Assembly (NCBI GenBank): GCA_032622095.1
Contig: CP136069.1
Span: 154,369,043-154,433,042 of the forward strand
Reading direction: 5' to 3'
Origin: Siphonodentalium dalli
Lineage: Eukaryota > Mollusca > Scaphopoda > Gadilida > Siphonodentaliidae
DNA: 64,000 nucleotides
Positions 47,200 through 58,401 of the stretch are shown piece by piece (position 1 is the stretch's first letter; each line of letters begins with the position of its first letter). The position numbers were made by a program, and so were the translations under genes. The notes beneath the pieces were generated by a model, which was not told where the DNA came from, made no database searches, and was given only the letters and a program-made list of their open reading frames with translations.

Positions 47200-50100
47200 A
47201 TGGGCATTCATTACTGCAATGCTCTACTTCTTTTAGTTGTGTGTTTGTTGAGCAATTGTGTATTTTCAGGTCACAAAGCGGATTACAGAATGGATAGTTC
47301 CACTCTTAATCTGTTGACTTGGAACGCTACTGGTATTATGTCATCAGGTTCATATCTCAGTAAGATGCTCGGCACGGGCTTGTATGACATAATTGGTGTT
47401 AGCGAACATTGGTTGTCTGCACACAATGTTGACTTTATCGAATCACTTGACAAATCTTATGAATACCACGCGGCATGTGATTATCGTCAGAGAACACCAA
47501 AACTGCCTAATAAAAGAGGGAGACCATCGGGTGGAGTAGCTCTTTTGTGGAACAAAAGGATCTCCCACTGTGTGTGCCCCTTGCCTATCAACAGTGATCG
47601 TATAATAGGCATTCAGATACATTTATACCAAAATACCTTTATTTATATATTTCAAGTATATCTTCCATCGACGAATTACACACCAGAATTCTATGGAGAA
47701 TGTATTCAAATGTTATACGATGTATGTAATATTTATAAAGCACATGGCAATATAATAGTAATGGGCGACTTTAATGCTCGATTAAATGTCAGTGCTGACC
47801 GCAATATGGCGTTCACAAAATTTGTCAAGCAATTAAACCTATTGTCTACAAATGTTCAAATGTGCGGAAATACCCCGCCCGTAACTTGTGTTCCATTTGG
47901 AACTATTAATCATATGATACAAGGTTCAATCATAGATCACATTCTTGTACCGGAGACACTAAAAACATGTGTCAAAACTGTGAATGTTCTCGATGATGAT
48001 TCTATTGATGTATCAAATCACAAACCGATTTCCGTGGGTATTAACGTTCCTGTGCACGCCAAAGCTAAATCGCTAAACAGTCATCAACCCGTATCAATGA
48101 TAGATTGGAAGCGTGTATCACGTCAGACAAACTTAATTGAAATATATCACAATTCTTTAGATGCAGAATTAAGGTCGATCGCTATATCCTCTAGAAAACT
48201 AAATTCTTCAGAACTATACGATACTATTATGCATGCTATATCCACTGCAACGGATAAAGCGCTACCAAAAAAGAAATTTAAAAAAAATCTGAAGCCCTTT
48301 TGGAACGAAAAACTGAAACAATTGCATGCAAATATGGGAATCTTGCGAAATAACTGGATATATAAAGGGCGCCCAAGAGCAGATTCTAAATCAGATGCCT
48401 ATAATTTATATAAATTAGCCAAACGCGAATTCCGTAGAGAATATAGGAAAGCAGCAGAAAAACACATGACAGATTTAAATGATGAGATTGATGAACGGGC
48501 GCAAGTTGACAGGGACTATTTATTTCGTATTTTACGTAACAAACGCCGGCGTACACATTTGGATCGAAATCCGATCTACTGTCATGAAGGAAAAACACTA
48601 CGCACAGAAGAGGAAGTTTCAGAAGGTTGGGCAACTTATTTCGAAAAGCTATACTCGCCCCTGTACCACTATGAGTTCAATTCTGAACATTTTGATAAAA
48701 TCACTTCATTTGTATCGCGCGAGACTTCTGAACAGTCATGTAGACAAACGAGCGAAATTGACCGTCGCATTCTGTTCCCTGTAACCGGAAAGGAACTTGT
48801 ACCAATTTATCGTTCTCTTAGTCGAAACAAAGCGGCCGGGTGGGATAATATTACAAACGAACATTTAATTCATGGAAGCCCTCTACTAACGAAAACTATC
48901 GCTGAACTACTCACGTCAATCTTTATGACACAAAATGTTCCCAATCAAATGAAACGCGGAATAATCGTAACACTGTACAAAGGAGGATCAAAGCCCAGAA
49001 CAGAATTTGACAGCTATCGAGCAATTACTCTAATGCCTGTATTGTATAAATTATTTGAGAAAGTTATGCAATCTCGACTGGAATCATATGCACCGAACAT
49101 TCTTTCAGTACACCCGTTACAACATGGTTTCCAAAAAAGTGTAAGCGCAACAATGACATCATACCTTTTGAGGGAATGCATTTCTTACACTTCCGATTGC
49201 AATCAGAAATTATACTGCTTCTTTCTAGACGTTTGGAAAGCATTTGACACTGTCTGGATTGATGGTCTATTATACAAACTACATAAACGTGGAATGCAAG
49301 GACATACATTTAAACTGATAAACCAACTACTCAAAACTGTTCAATGTTGTATCCGGTATGATGAAACATATTCGCGTTGGTTCGATGTACAACAGGGCGC
49401 CAGACAGGGAAGCATTCTCTCGCCTCTGTACTACATGATATACGTAGACGAATTGATAAAATTGTTATCAGAGTCACCATATGGTCTTACTATACTCGGC
49501 GTCAACTGTACTTGTCCTACACACGCAGATGACATGGTATTGCTCTCATTGAGTAGTACGGGGTTGTCGGAATTATGTAATATTTGTGAAAAATACAGTA
49601 ACAAATGGCGGTACAGATATAACTCCAATAAATGTTCGGTTCTGGTTTTAAACGAATCCAAAAATGAATTTTCTAATCGAGCAAAAAATTGGACTTTGTG
49701 TGCCAATCGGGTGGAAGAATGCACAGAAACTACTCATCTTGGCATACCCATCGACAAATATGATTTCAATACTGCTTTCGTTGAACGCATTTGTGACAAA
49801 CTAAGAAGTGCACTCATGATGCTAGCAAACGCAGGAGTTTATCCCGGTGGAATAACGCCACAGAGTTGCACGATGCTATATTCATCAGTAGTCTTATCTA
49901 AAGGTCTTTATGGTTCTGAATTACTATGGGATCTCAATAGAAATTGTGTTGATCGACTTGAGAAAACTCATCGATTCTGCATAAAATATTACCAGGGTTT
50001 ACATAGACGAACATCAACAAATATAGCATGCGGTTTGGTCGGTATGTCGCCAATAAATGCAATAATTGAAAAACGTAAAATGTCATTTTTTGGTTCCTTG

Positions 50101-50802
50101 TGCAACTTAAAATCCAACAAAACCGGTAAACAATTATTTTTCACGAGATTACATCAATATCTGACGGGCCTCGTTAAATTTTCAGGGAATTTCATGGCCG
50201 ATATCATTTTTATCTTTGACAAATATAAGTTGACAGGGGAACTGGAAGCGTTTATTCGTCATAGATCCTTTTTAAATCCGACAACATGGAAGCGAAAAGT
50301 CAGACAACGTTGGTCGGAAATAAACGATGCAGAATGGACACAAAACATATTAAGCGATAATAGACTTATTCGGTTCCATGACATACATTCCAGTCGTCAT
50401 ATGTCCCAATTATGGCAAAATTGTCGAAAATTCCCCAAAAACAAAGAGTCATATTTAATTGTTGCGCGACTGTTGTCTATATTACAAACCGAAGAAGCAA
50501 ATTGCTCACTCTGTCGATTAAAATACACAGATATAGTGTCCCATGCATTAGTGGAATGCTCCTCGTTACATCGTGATAGGGATCTTATCGAATATGAACT
50601 ACTAAATGAATTTCACGTGGACGTTTATCTAAAATTTGACTCACTCGATACTGAATCTAAAACACGCATATTTCTATCTAGATGTAATGATCTCGTACAT
50701 GAATCCGCAGAAGTTGAAATTTATCTAATCGACTTTTTTGTGAGGAAATGTGCTTATCTGTGGAAATTATATGTTGACCGAACAGCAGCTGAGAATGTTT
50801 AA
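47200..50802 (+). CDS. LINE ORF2: APE endonuclease, reverse transcriptase, Cys/His tail
   Basis: 1200 codons, uninterrupted. The true start may be M31 (MDSSTLNLLTWNATG), because residues 8-22 are an odd hydrophobic stretch. Endonuclease: N42 in TWNATG, E69 in VSEHWL, VMGDFNARLN (188-196), D246 in IIDHILV and H274 in SNHKPIS (variant of SDH). RT: NKAAGWDNITNEHL (about 545), YRAITLMPVLYKLFEKV (about 608), motif A FFLDVWKAFDTVW (about 674), motif B QQGARQGSILSPLYYMIYVD (about 731) and motif C HADDM (775-779, His where Tyr or Phe is usual). C-terminus: CSLCRLKYTDIVSHALVEC (about 1102-1120), a C-x2-C...H...C block. It would nick target DNA and prime cDNA from the 3' end. Clade not assigned. Confidence 0.9.
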   Translation: MGIHYCNALLLLVVCLLSNCVFSGHKADYRMDSSTLNLLTWNATGIMSSGSYLSKMLGTGLYDIIGVSEHWLSAHNVDFIESLDKSYEYHAACDYRQRTPKLPNKRGRPSGGVALLWNKRISHCVCPLPINSDRIIGIQIHLYQNTFIYIFQVYLPSTNYTPEFYGECIQMLYDVCNIYKAHGNIIVMGDFNARLNVSADRNMAFTKFVKQLNLLSTNVQMCGNTPPVTCVPFGTINHMIQGSIIDHILVPETLKTCVKTVNVLDDDSIDVSNHKPISVGINVPVHAKAKSLNSHQPVSMIDWKRVSRQTNLIEIYHNSLDAELRSIAISSRKLNSSELYDTIMHAISTATDKALPKKKFKKNLKPFWNEKLKQLHANMGILRNNWIYKGRPRADSKSDAYNLYKLAKREFRREYRKAAEKHMTDLNDEIDERAQVDRDYLFRILRNKRRRTHLDRNPIYCHEGKTLRTEEEVSEGWATYFEKLYSPLYHYEFNSEHFDKITSFVSRETSEQSCRQTSEIDRRILFPVTGKELVPIYRSLSRNKAAGWDNITNEHLIHGSPLLTKTIAELLTSIFMTQNVPNQMKRGIIVTLYKGGSKPRTEFDSYRAITLMPVLYKLFEKVMQSRLESYAPNILSVHPLQHGFQKSVSATMTSYLLRECISYTSDCNQKLYCFFLDVWKAFDTVWIDGLLYKLHKRGMQGHTFKLINQLLKTVQCCIRYDETYSRWFDVQQGARQGSILSPLYYMIYVDELIKLLSESPYGLTILGVNCTCPTHADDMVLLSLSSTGLSELCNICEKYSNKWRYRYNSNKCSVLVLNESKNEFSNRAKNWTLCANRVEECTETTHLGIPIDKYDFNTAFVERICDKLRSALMMLANAGVYPGGITPQSCTMLYSSVVLSKGLYGSELLWDLNRNCVDRLEKTHRFCIKYYQGLHRRTSTNIACGLVGMSPINAIIEKRKMSFFGSLCNLKSNKTGKQLFFTRLHQYLTGLVKFSGNFMADIIFIFDKYKLTGELEAFIRHRSFLNPTTWKRKVRQRWSEINDAEWTQNILSDNRLIRFHDIHSSRHMSQLWQNCRKFPKNKESYLIVARLLSILQTEEANCSLCRLKYTDIVSHALVECSSLHRDRDLIEYELLNEFHVDVYLKFDSLDTESKTRIFLSRCNDLVHESAEVEIYLIDFFVRKCAYLWKLYVDRTAAENV

Positions 50803-51167
50803 GTGTAAGTGTATACGCGTCACCAGTATAAAACTTTCGCAAATATACATGGCATATACAATATGAGCAGCGCTGACATGAGAGGAATATATCGTAATAT
50901 CAGCCACAACAACAACAACAACAAAAATTAAATAATGTCAGCAGCAAAGGTCAATTGAATTTCATGCTACCTATGCCTTTATCGATATCTTGCATATTTA
51001 TGTTACTATAATGATTGTATGCTGAATGTTTATGGATACTTGTCATGTTGTATAATTATGTAAAATATGATAAAAATTCAATGTGTTGTGTGTAAATGTT
51101 GAGACGACAGTCTCTATTATTGTTATATATTTTGATATCTTCGGAAACGGAGGAAATAAAGATATAT

Positions 51168-51413
51168 ATTACCATAATCATCGCCATCATTTTCTACATC
51201 ATCATAATAATCATCATCACCATTATCATAACCATCATCATCGTCATTACCATCACCACCAACATATCTACCAGCATCATCATCATAATCATCATCATCT
51301 TCATCATCATCATCACCATAATCATCGTCATAATTTTCAGCATCACTATCATAATCAATTTCATCGTCATTATCATTAGCGTAATCACCGTTATCATTAT
51401 CATCAACACCATC

Positions 51414-51447
<34 letters not shown>

Positions 51448-52801
51448 TCATCACCACCACCACCACCACCACCACCACCACCACCACCACCACCACCACT
51501 ACTACCATCATCATCATCATCATCATCATAACATCGTCGTTGTCATCGTCATTATCATCACCATAATCATCGTCATCATTTTCAACATCATCATAATCAT
51601 CATCATCACCATCAGCATCATCGTCTTTATTATCATAATCCTCGTCATCATTTTCAACATCATCATAATCACATCACCACCATCATCATCATCATCATTA
51701 TCATCATCATCATCACCACCACCACCACCACCACCACCACAACCACCACCACCACCACCATCACCATCATAACATCGTCGTTGTCATCGTCAAATATCAT
51801 AATCATCATCATTGTCAACATCATCGCCATCACCGTCATAATGAACATCATCGTCATCATCATCACCATTATGATCGTCATCATTGTTAACATCATCATC
51901 AGCATCGTCATCATCACCACTACCATTATCCTCATAATTAACATCATCACCATCATCATCACCATCACTATCATCATCATCATCATCAGTGTCAGCATCA
52001 TCGTTGTTATCATCGTCAAATATTATAATCATCATCGTCGTCACTATTATCATCATATCCATCGTCACCAACATCATCGTCATTATCATCCCCATAAACA
52101 TCGTCATCACTTTCAACATCATAATAACCATTGTCATAATCATCATCATCGCCGTCGTGGTGATCATCATCATCATCGTCATCGTCACCACCACCACCTC
52201 TACCACCATTATCATCATCATCAACATCATCATCATCATCGTTATCATTATCGCCATCATCATCGTCATCAATTTCAACGTCATCGTCACCGTCAAACAT
52301 CATAATCTGCATCATTATCATCAAGATCATCGTCACTATCATCACGATAAGCATCGCCATCATTTTCAACATCATCATAATCATCATCGCCATCGTCGTC
52401 GTGATCATCACCACCATCATCATCATCACAGTCATCAACATCATCGTCACTACCATCGCCATCAACATCATCATCAGTAGCATCATTATCATCATCATCA
52501 CAGTCATCAACATCATCATCACAGTCATCAACACCATCGTCACTATCATCACCATAAGCATCGTCATCATTTTCATCACTATCATCACCATCGCCGTCGT
52601 CGTGTGGTCATCATCATCATCAACACCAACACCAACACCACTACCATCAGCATCGTCATCATCATCATCATCAACACCAACACCACCACTACCATCACCA
52701 TCATCATCATCATCAACAACATCATCATCGTCATCATCATTATCATCACCATCGTCATCTTCATCAGCACCACCATCATCATCACGCTGCACTGAGTCTG
52801 G
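51168..52801. repeat. Direct repeat B2, 3' flank of the full-length LINE
   Basis: 1634 bp matching B1 (43490-45117). The only differences I saw are in the length of CAC and CAT runs near 51416-51500. The sequence continues past it as AATATGTGGGGGGATC, which I take as the original right flank. Confidence 0.95.
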
Positions 52802-53376
52802 AATATGTGGGGGGATCACTATTACCACAAGCAAGCATTACATCAGTCGCATCCAATCACAAATTAGTATCAACAAAGCGATGTAGCCATCCAGGCGAGT
52901 GTTGGAATCTCTATACAGTCGCAGATTTCCACATAACTAAAACTAGCGCCAGTTTGAAGCATCGGATAATAATCATAGAGGCGATATCTTTCATTGGTAA
53001 AGCTATATATATGTGATGTGGTGTCATAATGCATGGGTCGCATGAGAAGTTATTTATATCGACACAGTTCTATTTGGTAATAGGAGACACGGGCATTTTC
53101 TCTAGACCAACTATTGCCTTGCTATTCGAGTCGGGTTTACCCAGAGTTGCATCAAAATCGTCATCATTGTGTATATCCAGACTCGAACATACATGTAATT
53201 GTTTTTTTACTCTCATAGTTTATGCATTTTATATTATATGTTATATATTTATTTTTTTTATTATAAAATCTTCATAGTTTTTGGGGAAATCAATATATAA
53301 TATTTTACTGAGAAGGATAGCGTACAAATAACTGGACGTGTTAAGCTATCAAGATACCAACTCGATTCAATTTCAG

Positions 53377-53571
53377 ACTACATAGCGTATGATGCAGCTT
53401 GCTCAGCTAACGCACAGTGCAACCAGAACTCGGGACAGGAATGTGCTAGCTTCCTCTGTGCCTGTGCCGCTGAGACTTGGAACAGCACAGCCATGGTCTG
53501 CAAAGGAACATCAAGGATCGCAGCAGCAACAACACCCCCTGTGTGCACGGACGTCAATTATAAATGCGTGG
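53377..53571 (+). CDS. Cys-rich exon 3 of the secreted protein
   Basis: 195 bp between acceptor TCGATTCAATTTCAG and donor GTGAGT, phase 1 at both ends. It encodes YIAYDAACSANAQC, NQNSGQECASFLCAC, AETWNSTAMVCKG, an Ala/Thr/Pro linker and PVCTDVNYKCV. Cys spacing C-x5-C-x7-C-x4-C-x-C-x11-C repeats that of the exon at 42228, so the gene has grown by duplication of phase-1 module exons. Joined to the previous exon the frame is kept (A plus AC gives Asn). NST is a possible N-glycosylation site, consistent with secretion. The final Cys pair may begin the next module. Confidence 0.85.
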
Positions 53572-53589
53572 GTGAGTTCGGCTTATTGT

Positions 53590-54060
53590 CTAAAGGCCCA
53601 CTTAATGTTCGAACACCCAGATTACATTATATAAAATATATGCCATATTATATACCATGAACCCCCAGATTACATTATATAAAATATATGCCATAGTATA
53701 TACCAAGAGGAAGCTCCAAAACATTGTATTATCAATATGGCCGGTGTAATTAACTGTGGGCATGTTTTTTTGTTGAGGTATACCGACGTGTTTTCTGTGT
53801 AAATATTGTTAAGCCAATGCATTCTCTTATATATGCGAGGCGGCCTATGGTTCGACTCGCATATATAAGAGAATGTATTGGCACAGGGTTTCGTAAAAAT
53901 TCAGGACGCTCCAGTCATCAAAGGTTTAAAGGCTCACTTAGTTTTCGAACACCCAGATTACATTATATAAAATATATGCCATATTATATACCATTTGAAA
54001 GAAAAAGCTCCAAAACATTGTATTATCAACTTATCCGGTCTAATAAACTATGGACATTGA
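53590..54060 (+). repeat. Dispersed repeat in three partial copies
   Basis: CAGATTACATTATATAAAAT and ATATGCCATA occur at 53621, 53670 and 53956. CTCCAAAACATTGTATTATC occurs near 53713 and 54009 and, diverged, near 35531. The 53614-53705 part is a local tandem duplication of about 48 bp. Confidence 0.75.
53814..53930. repeat. Hairpin of the GCATTCTCTTATATATGCGAG family
   Basis: CCAATGCATTCTCTTATATA, a GCGGCCTATGG loop and the reverse arm to GAATGTATTGGCACAGGG. Only the right half of the MITE appears to be kept. Confidence 0.8.
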
Positions 54061-54485
54061 GTAGCCAACGCGTTTTGTCATCAAGATTGGAGTAAAAATC
54101 AGCATTATTTCCAATGCAATGGGAATACCTCTATATATTAAAGATAGAGTTCTTCCCCTTCCATTAAAAGGTTTGAAGACACAAGATTACTTCCATATAT
54201 AATGATAATAATCTACAGGAATACAATGCACTATATATCATATCCCTTAGTAAAAGCCATATATAGTATCTATCAAGCTATACCTATACCCTATACCCAT
54301 TATGATTCATCCATATTCTACACATTTCACTTCCACTCATTTATTTATCAACACGGTGACAACACCAACCACCAATTACTAATTATATATGAAACTCACA
54401 GGACAATACATACTCTTAGAACAAATGTGTACAAATTCTACACAAAATGTGTTACATTTTATCTTAAACAAAATTGTGCAGAAAT
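54061..54485. other. No gene recognised
   Basis: AT-rich intron sequence with an imperfect hairpin at about 54107-54170 related to 35637-35703. Confidence 0.45.
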
Positions 54486-57374
54486 CACCCTATGTGTGCC
54501 GATCGGTGTATTGCTGTGGGTCGGTGTAGAGCTGCTAACCACGGGAATTCCCGTACGAGGGGTAGATTGGAAAACGTGGTTTATCAAAGCACAGATTGAA
54601 ATTTTCTTAACTGTTTTTTTGCTTTAACATCGAACAAAGGAACCAACAAACAGTAAGTATGATTGCCTAGTTAATAATATCGCATAATCGTGTCCCTTCA
54701 ATACTTTTATCACAGCTTTTGCCTCGAAAAAGTTAAAATTCCTGTTTAAATCTCCATAACTTTTGCAAACCAAGACCTTTACTTCGGGAAACCAATTGAA
54801 ATTATAGGCAAATATATTGAGAATCAATTTGGGTGCATAAACCCAACCATCAAAGCTATATTTCTTGGTGAAAATTTAGTTTGACGGAGGGCACTACCGA
54901 GAAAAAATGGCACGAATATAGCACGATAAGATCATCTGATAGTTACGATTTTACCGCAAATGTCCGGGAAATAGCAAATTATTGACATTCCAGTTTCATT
55001 GAGATTTTAATGGAATTTGAACTAAATGCAGCCGTTTCCTTATTCGATGATCTGTTGGAATATGCAATTGATCTAATATCGATATGACATGCCTGTAATA
55101 ACCCACAACATTGTATTTATTACCTATCTAGCATATATGTGTGATTTATACAGATTTCCCAGTTAATTATCAGGTAGGCCTATATATGTATATTGTCACT
55201 ACCGAAATTGACGTCATTTTCCCTTTGACGTTTAATTTCTGTTTGTGAAATTTCGTGCATAAATTGTCTTTTAAAAGTTGTTCCGAACAATTTAAACCAC
55301 ACCATCAAGCTGCCAAATTTCTAGCTTGGATATGTAATAAACAGAATAACCAACATGTTGTGGTGATTACGTGATATAACGCACTCAATATAGATTTACT
55401 AACTTGTAAACTCTTTTATTCGGGTTTCTGTCAGGTCCATCCACCTTGTGACGCATATCACGTAATCATTGAATTCAGTTGATTGATCTCAATATAAGTA
55501 ATTTCCATAGTATTCATTCACATGGTGATTTCTCTCATCATTTCTGGGATGGTGCAGGCGTTTAAATGTTTTCACTGTGGATCAAAGTGGACGAACCTGA
55601 GTGATATTGCAGATCACAATGTCACAGATCACGGACATGTGAGTTGCGCTATTTGGAAAAGTTTTTGGACCATGCGACATGTCGCAGGGACAGAGAGATA
55701 CGCGCTGAAAGTTCATCATGGTGTCATTCCAACATACCTAGTCTCAGAGGGGAGAATGGTCGATGTTAACGACGAGTCAATATACATTGTCAATGTGAAA
55801 TCGAAAGTAAAAAAACTCAACACACCTGCCAAGCGAAAACTAAACTATGAATCAGAACTAGTTGATGGACAAGAAGACAGTTCAATGGATGATACCAGTG
55901 GCAGTAGTATCCCAATAGACGAAACGGAATTTGAAGTTGAGATTGAGAAACTAACAGACCTGCTGCCAAAAGTGCTACAACAGTCAGAAGGTGAGGGGCC
56001 TGTCGATCTGTATGTGGAGATGAATAGACTGATCGCTCATGGCTCACTGCCCTTAGACAATATATGTTATTTCAAGGAAAATTTCTTCGTTTCATGCGGG
56101 GTCCTCAACACATTGGCGACTTAACTCAAGGATTAACAGAGAAAAACTATAATATGACCCTCTAACAGCTAAGCTGAATTTTGCCGTACCTCATAGACTC
56201 AACCTTATGACAAAGGACCAAGAATCTAAAAAAGTCCAATTGTTCTTAAGAATCTAAGGGTTATCTTCCTGGTATTCGCCAAGACATTATCCAGCAAGTA
56301 GCACATGTGTTTGGAAAAAATAGTTAAGATAGCAGTCGACGGAAAAAAGATATGCAGAGGAAAAGGCAAAGTTCTTGGTGATGTTGATTGTTGGGGAAGA
56401 TAGACCGATATTAGATATCTAATATCGATATGGCATGCCTGTAATAACGATCAAAGTGGACGAACCTTTGTGACCGAGCCAATTCTGGAAGACAGGCGGA
56501 AAACACTGGAGAAGGACAAAGAAGCAGTATCAAGATGTTTGGAAATTATAGAAGATTGTGAGGCCTTTGGAATCGATGACTTGGAGTCAGTCTTATCTTC
56601 TGCATCTTTGGAATTAGTCGAGATAATACAACACATCATCACAAGACTCGTTGAGACCAACATGATTCTAAAAGCTAATGCCAACAGTTTCTCTGCGACG
56701 CAATTAATACAATACGAAACAGCGATGGCTAAGTCATAATAAAATGATATTTGCACCTGACGTAAATGTTTATACGAAACGATTAGTCACGATCAATCAG
56801 TCCCATATATGTTCGAAGAATGTCCTGAGAATAACACCGCCTAAACCTGTTAAAATACCAGCATATATGAAGGTTTAATTTCAGCTATCATCCGTTCCAT
56901 GAAAGCTTTTTCCCGATCATACCATGTTTTCTCATTGCTATATTCGTGCCATGTTTTCTCGGTTGTGCGCTCCGTCAAACTAAATTTTCACCAAGAAATA
57001 TAGCTTTGATGGTTGGGTTTACGCACCCAAATCGATTCTCAATATATTTGCCTATAATTTCAATTGGTTTCCCGAAGTAAAGGTCTTGTTTTGCAAAAGT
57101 TATGGAGATTTAAACAGGAATTTTTCCTTTTTCGAGGCAAAAGCTGTGATAAAAGTATTGAAGGGACGCGATTATGCGACATTATTAACTAGGCAATCAT
57201 ACTTGCTGTTTGTTGGGTCCTTTGTTCGATGATTAAAGCAAAAAAAACAGTTTAAAAAATTTCATTCATGCTTTGACAAACCACGTTTTCCAATCTACCC
57301 CTCGTACGGGAATTCCCGCGGTTAACAGCTCTACACTGACCCACAGCAATACACCGATCGGCACACATAGGGTG
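54486..57374. mobile_element. 2.9-kb element with ~440-bp TIRs carrying a broken gene
   Basis: TIRs 54486-54925 and about 56934-57374 are reverse complements with modest divergence. The left end is CACCCTATGTGTGCCGATCG and the right end CGATCGGCACACATAGGGTG. They are flanked by GAAAT at 54481-54485 and 57375-57379, a 5-bp candidate target duplication. The TIRs contain CGGGAATTCCCGTACG-like ends and ACGGAGNGCAC near the inner side. Between them lies the orphan gene remnant 55522-56739. CAC termini with a 5-bp duplication recall Transib-type transposons, but no transposase is present, so the class is open. Confidence 0.8.
55522..56739 (+). pseudogene. Broken orphan gene with a C2H2-like finger
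   Basis: The first open part (55522-56124, 200 codons) has a C2H2-like finger FKCFHCGSKWTNLSDIADHN followed by VTDHGH (residues 14-39), a basic stretch and an acidic Ser-rich middle. It ends with DNICYFKENFFVSCG. Conserved-looking pieces follow in shifting frames: YDPLTAKLNFAVPH (from 56153), LPGIRQDIIQQVAHVFG (about 56268), KIAVDGKKICRGKGK then VLGDVDCWG (about 56325-56397), and a helical frame 56470-56739 starting MTEPILEDRRKTLEKDKEAV. From memory this order resembles an unnamed family repeated in cnidarian and mollusc genomes; I could not verify that. Frameshifts and stops make it a pseudogene. Its position inside the TIRs means it was either captured by the transposon or is the element's own gene. 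Confidence 0.55.
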
Positions 57375-57379
57375 GAAAT

Positions 57380-58268
57380 GACTCATGATATATACGCGTC
57401 GGTGGAATTTCCTCAACGTTCAATATGAGTGAATATGTCAAATGATATATGTCAAATGTAAATTAATAAACACCGAATAAAAGTCAATAAGTCAATTGCA
57501 ACTTACCAGAAGTCATTTTAAAATCAAATTACAATATTTTCCAAATAAATGGACTTGTCAAAAGTTAACAGACATCGCTGTCAATATCAATAGATGGGGA
57601 AGAACTCTATAGCTTTTTTTTTCATTTGACGACAAATACGAACCAATAAACCTTCCCACAGCTGTCAATCAAATATTTATTAGCGGATATTTTCGACTAA
57701 TCAGCGATTGAGCCGGCCAATGGCTGCCATCTTTGTTCGCCCTAATGTTGATATCCATGCATAGAAATATATAGCTTTTCAATTCAACAAGGAATAAATA
57801 TAATTTTATAGGGAAGCATATAATAAATCAAGATATTTTACATCACACCATAATATATTGCAGCGACTGAGCTTTTTGACTCATTAGTTATTTTACATAT
57901 GAATGCACGTTGCATCCCTATTATTCCAATCTATTCTATTATGTAGTATAGCTACCTCACAAATGGATAAACTTCTCATCTAAACATATAATTTCAATTA
58001 AAAGTGAATTCATGGCCAGTTGTAACAACAACAACAACATAATTTATTTTAATATCATTTTCCGATTTTTTTATGTGGAAAAAAAAATGAAAGCAAATGT
58101 AACATAGAGACTAGATATATAAATGCAATTCTCCTTCCAAACATGTTTTTTTTTATATTAAGCACTAGAATATAAATAAAACCAAAATAAATGTAGGAAG
58201 CGCAAACATTATCCCGGAACTGTGAATACATCTTTAACTACGTGTATCGGTATTGACTATTTAATAAA
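57380..58268. other. No gene recognised
   Basis: AT-rich intron sequence with a short (AAC)n run near 58023. Confidence 0.5.
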
Positions 58269-58401
58269 TAGAGCATGGCTTGGAGTGAAATACGCCGATA
58301 TAGTGCATAGTGAGGTTGTGTAGTTCACGACGCGAAGCGGAGTGAACTACACAACCGCACTATGCACTATATCGGCGTATTTCACGACAAGTCATGCTCT
58401 A
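58269..58401. repeat. 133-bp hairpin, ~60-bp arms
   Basis: TAGAGCATGGCTTGGAGTGA through GGTTGTGTAGTTCA is matched in reverse by GTGAACTACACAACCGC through CATGCTCTA, with a GACGCGAAGCG loop. Sequence similar to its left arm and flank occurs at 36460-36490. Confidence 0.9.

Larger units (their letters stand above)
45118..51167 (+). mobile_element. Full-length LINE with two intact ORFs between ~1.63-kb direct repeats
   Basis: A 6.05-kb element: about 480 bp of 5' leader, ORF1 (45599-47155), a 44-bp gap, ORF2 (47200-50802) and a 365-bp 3' tail ending GGAAATAAAGATATATATT. It begins directly after B1 (...GAGTCTGG then CCTGAATTAGG) and ends directly before B2 (ATATATT then ACCATAATCATCG). Both ORFs are uninterrupted and the flanking repeats are virtually identical, so the insertion is very young and the element may be active. 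Confidence 0.9.

Noticed and set aside
54624-54827. 67-codon minus-strand frame
   Set aside because: It lies within the TIR and has a mirrored counterpart in the other TIR; no independent support.
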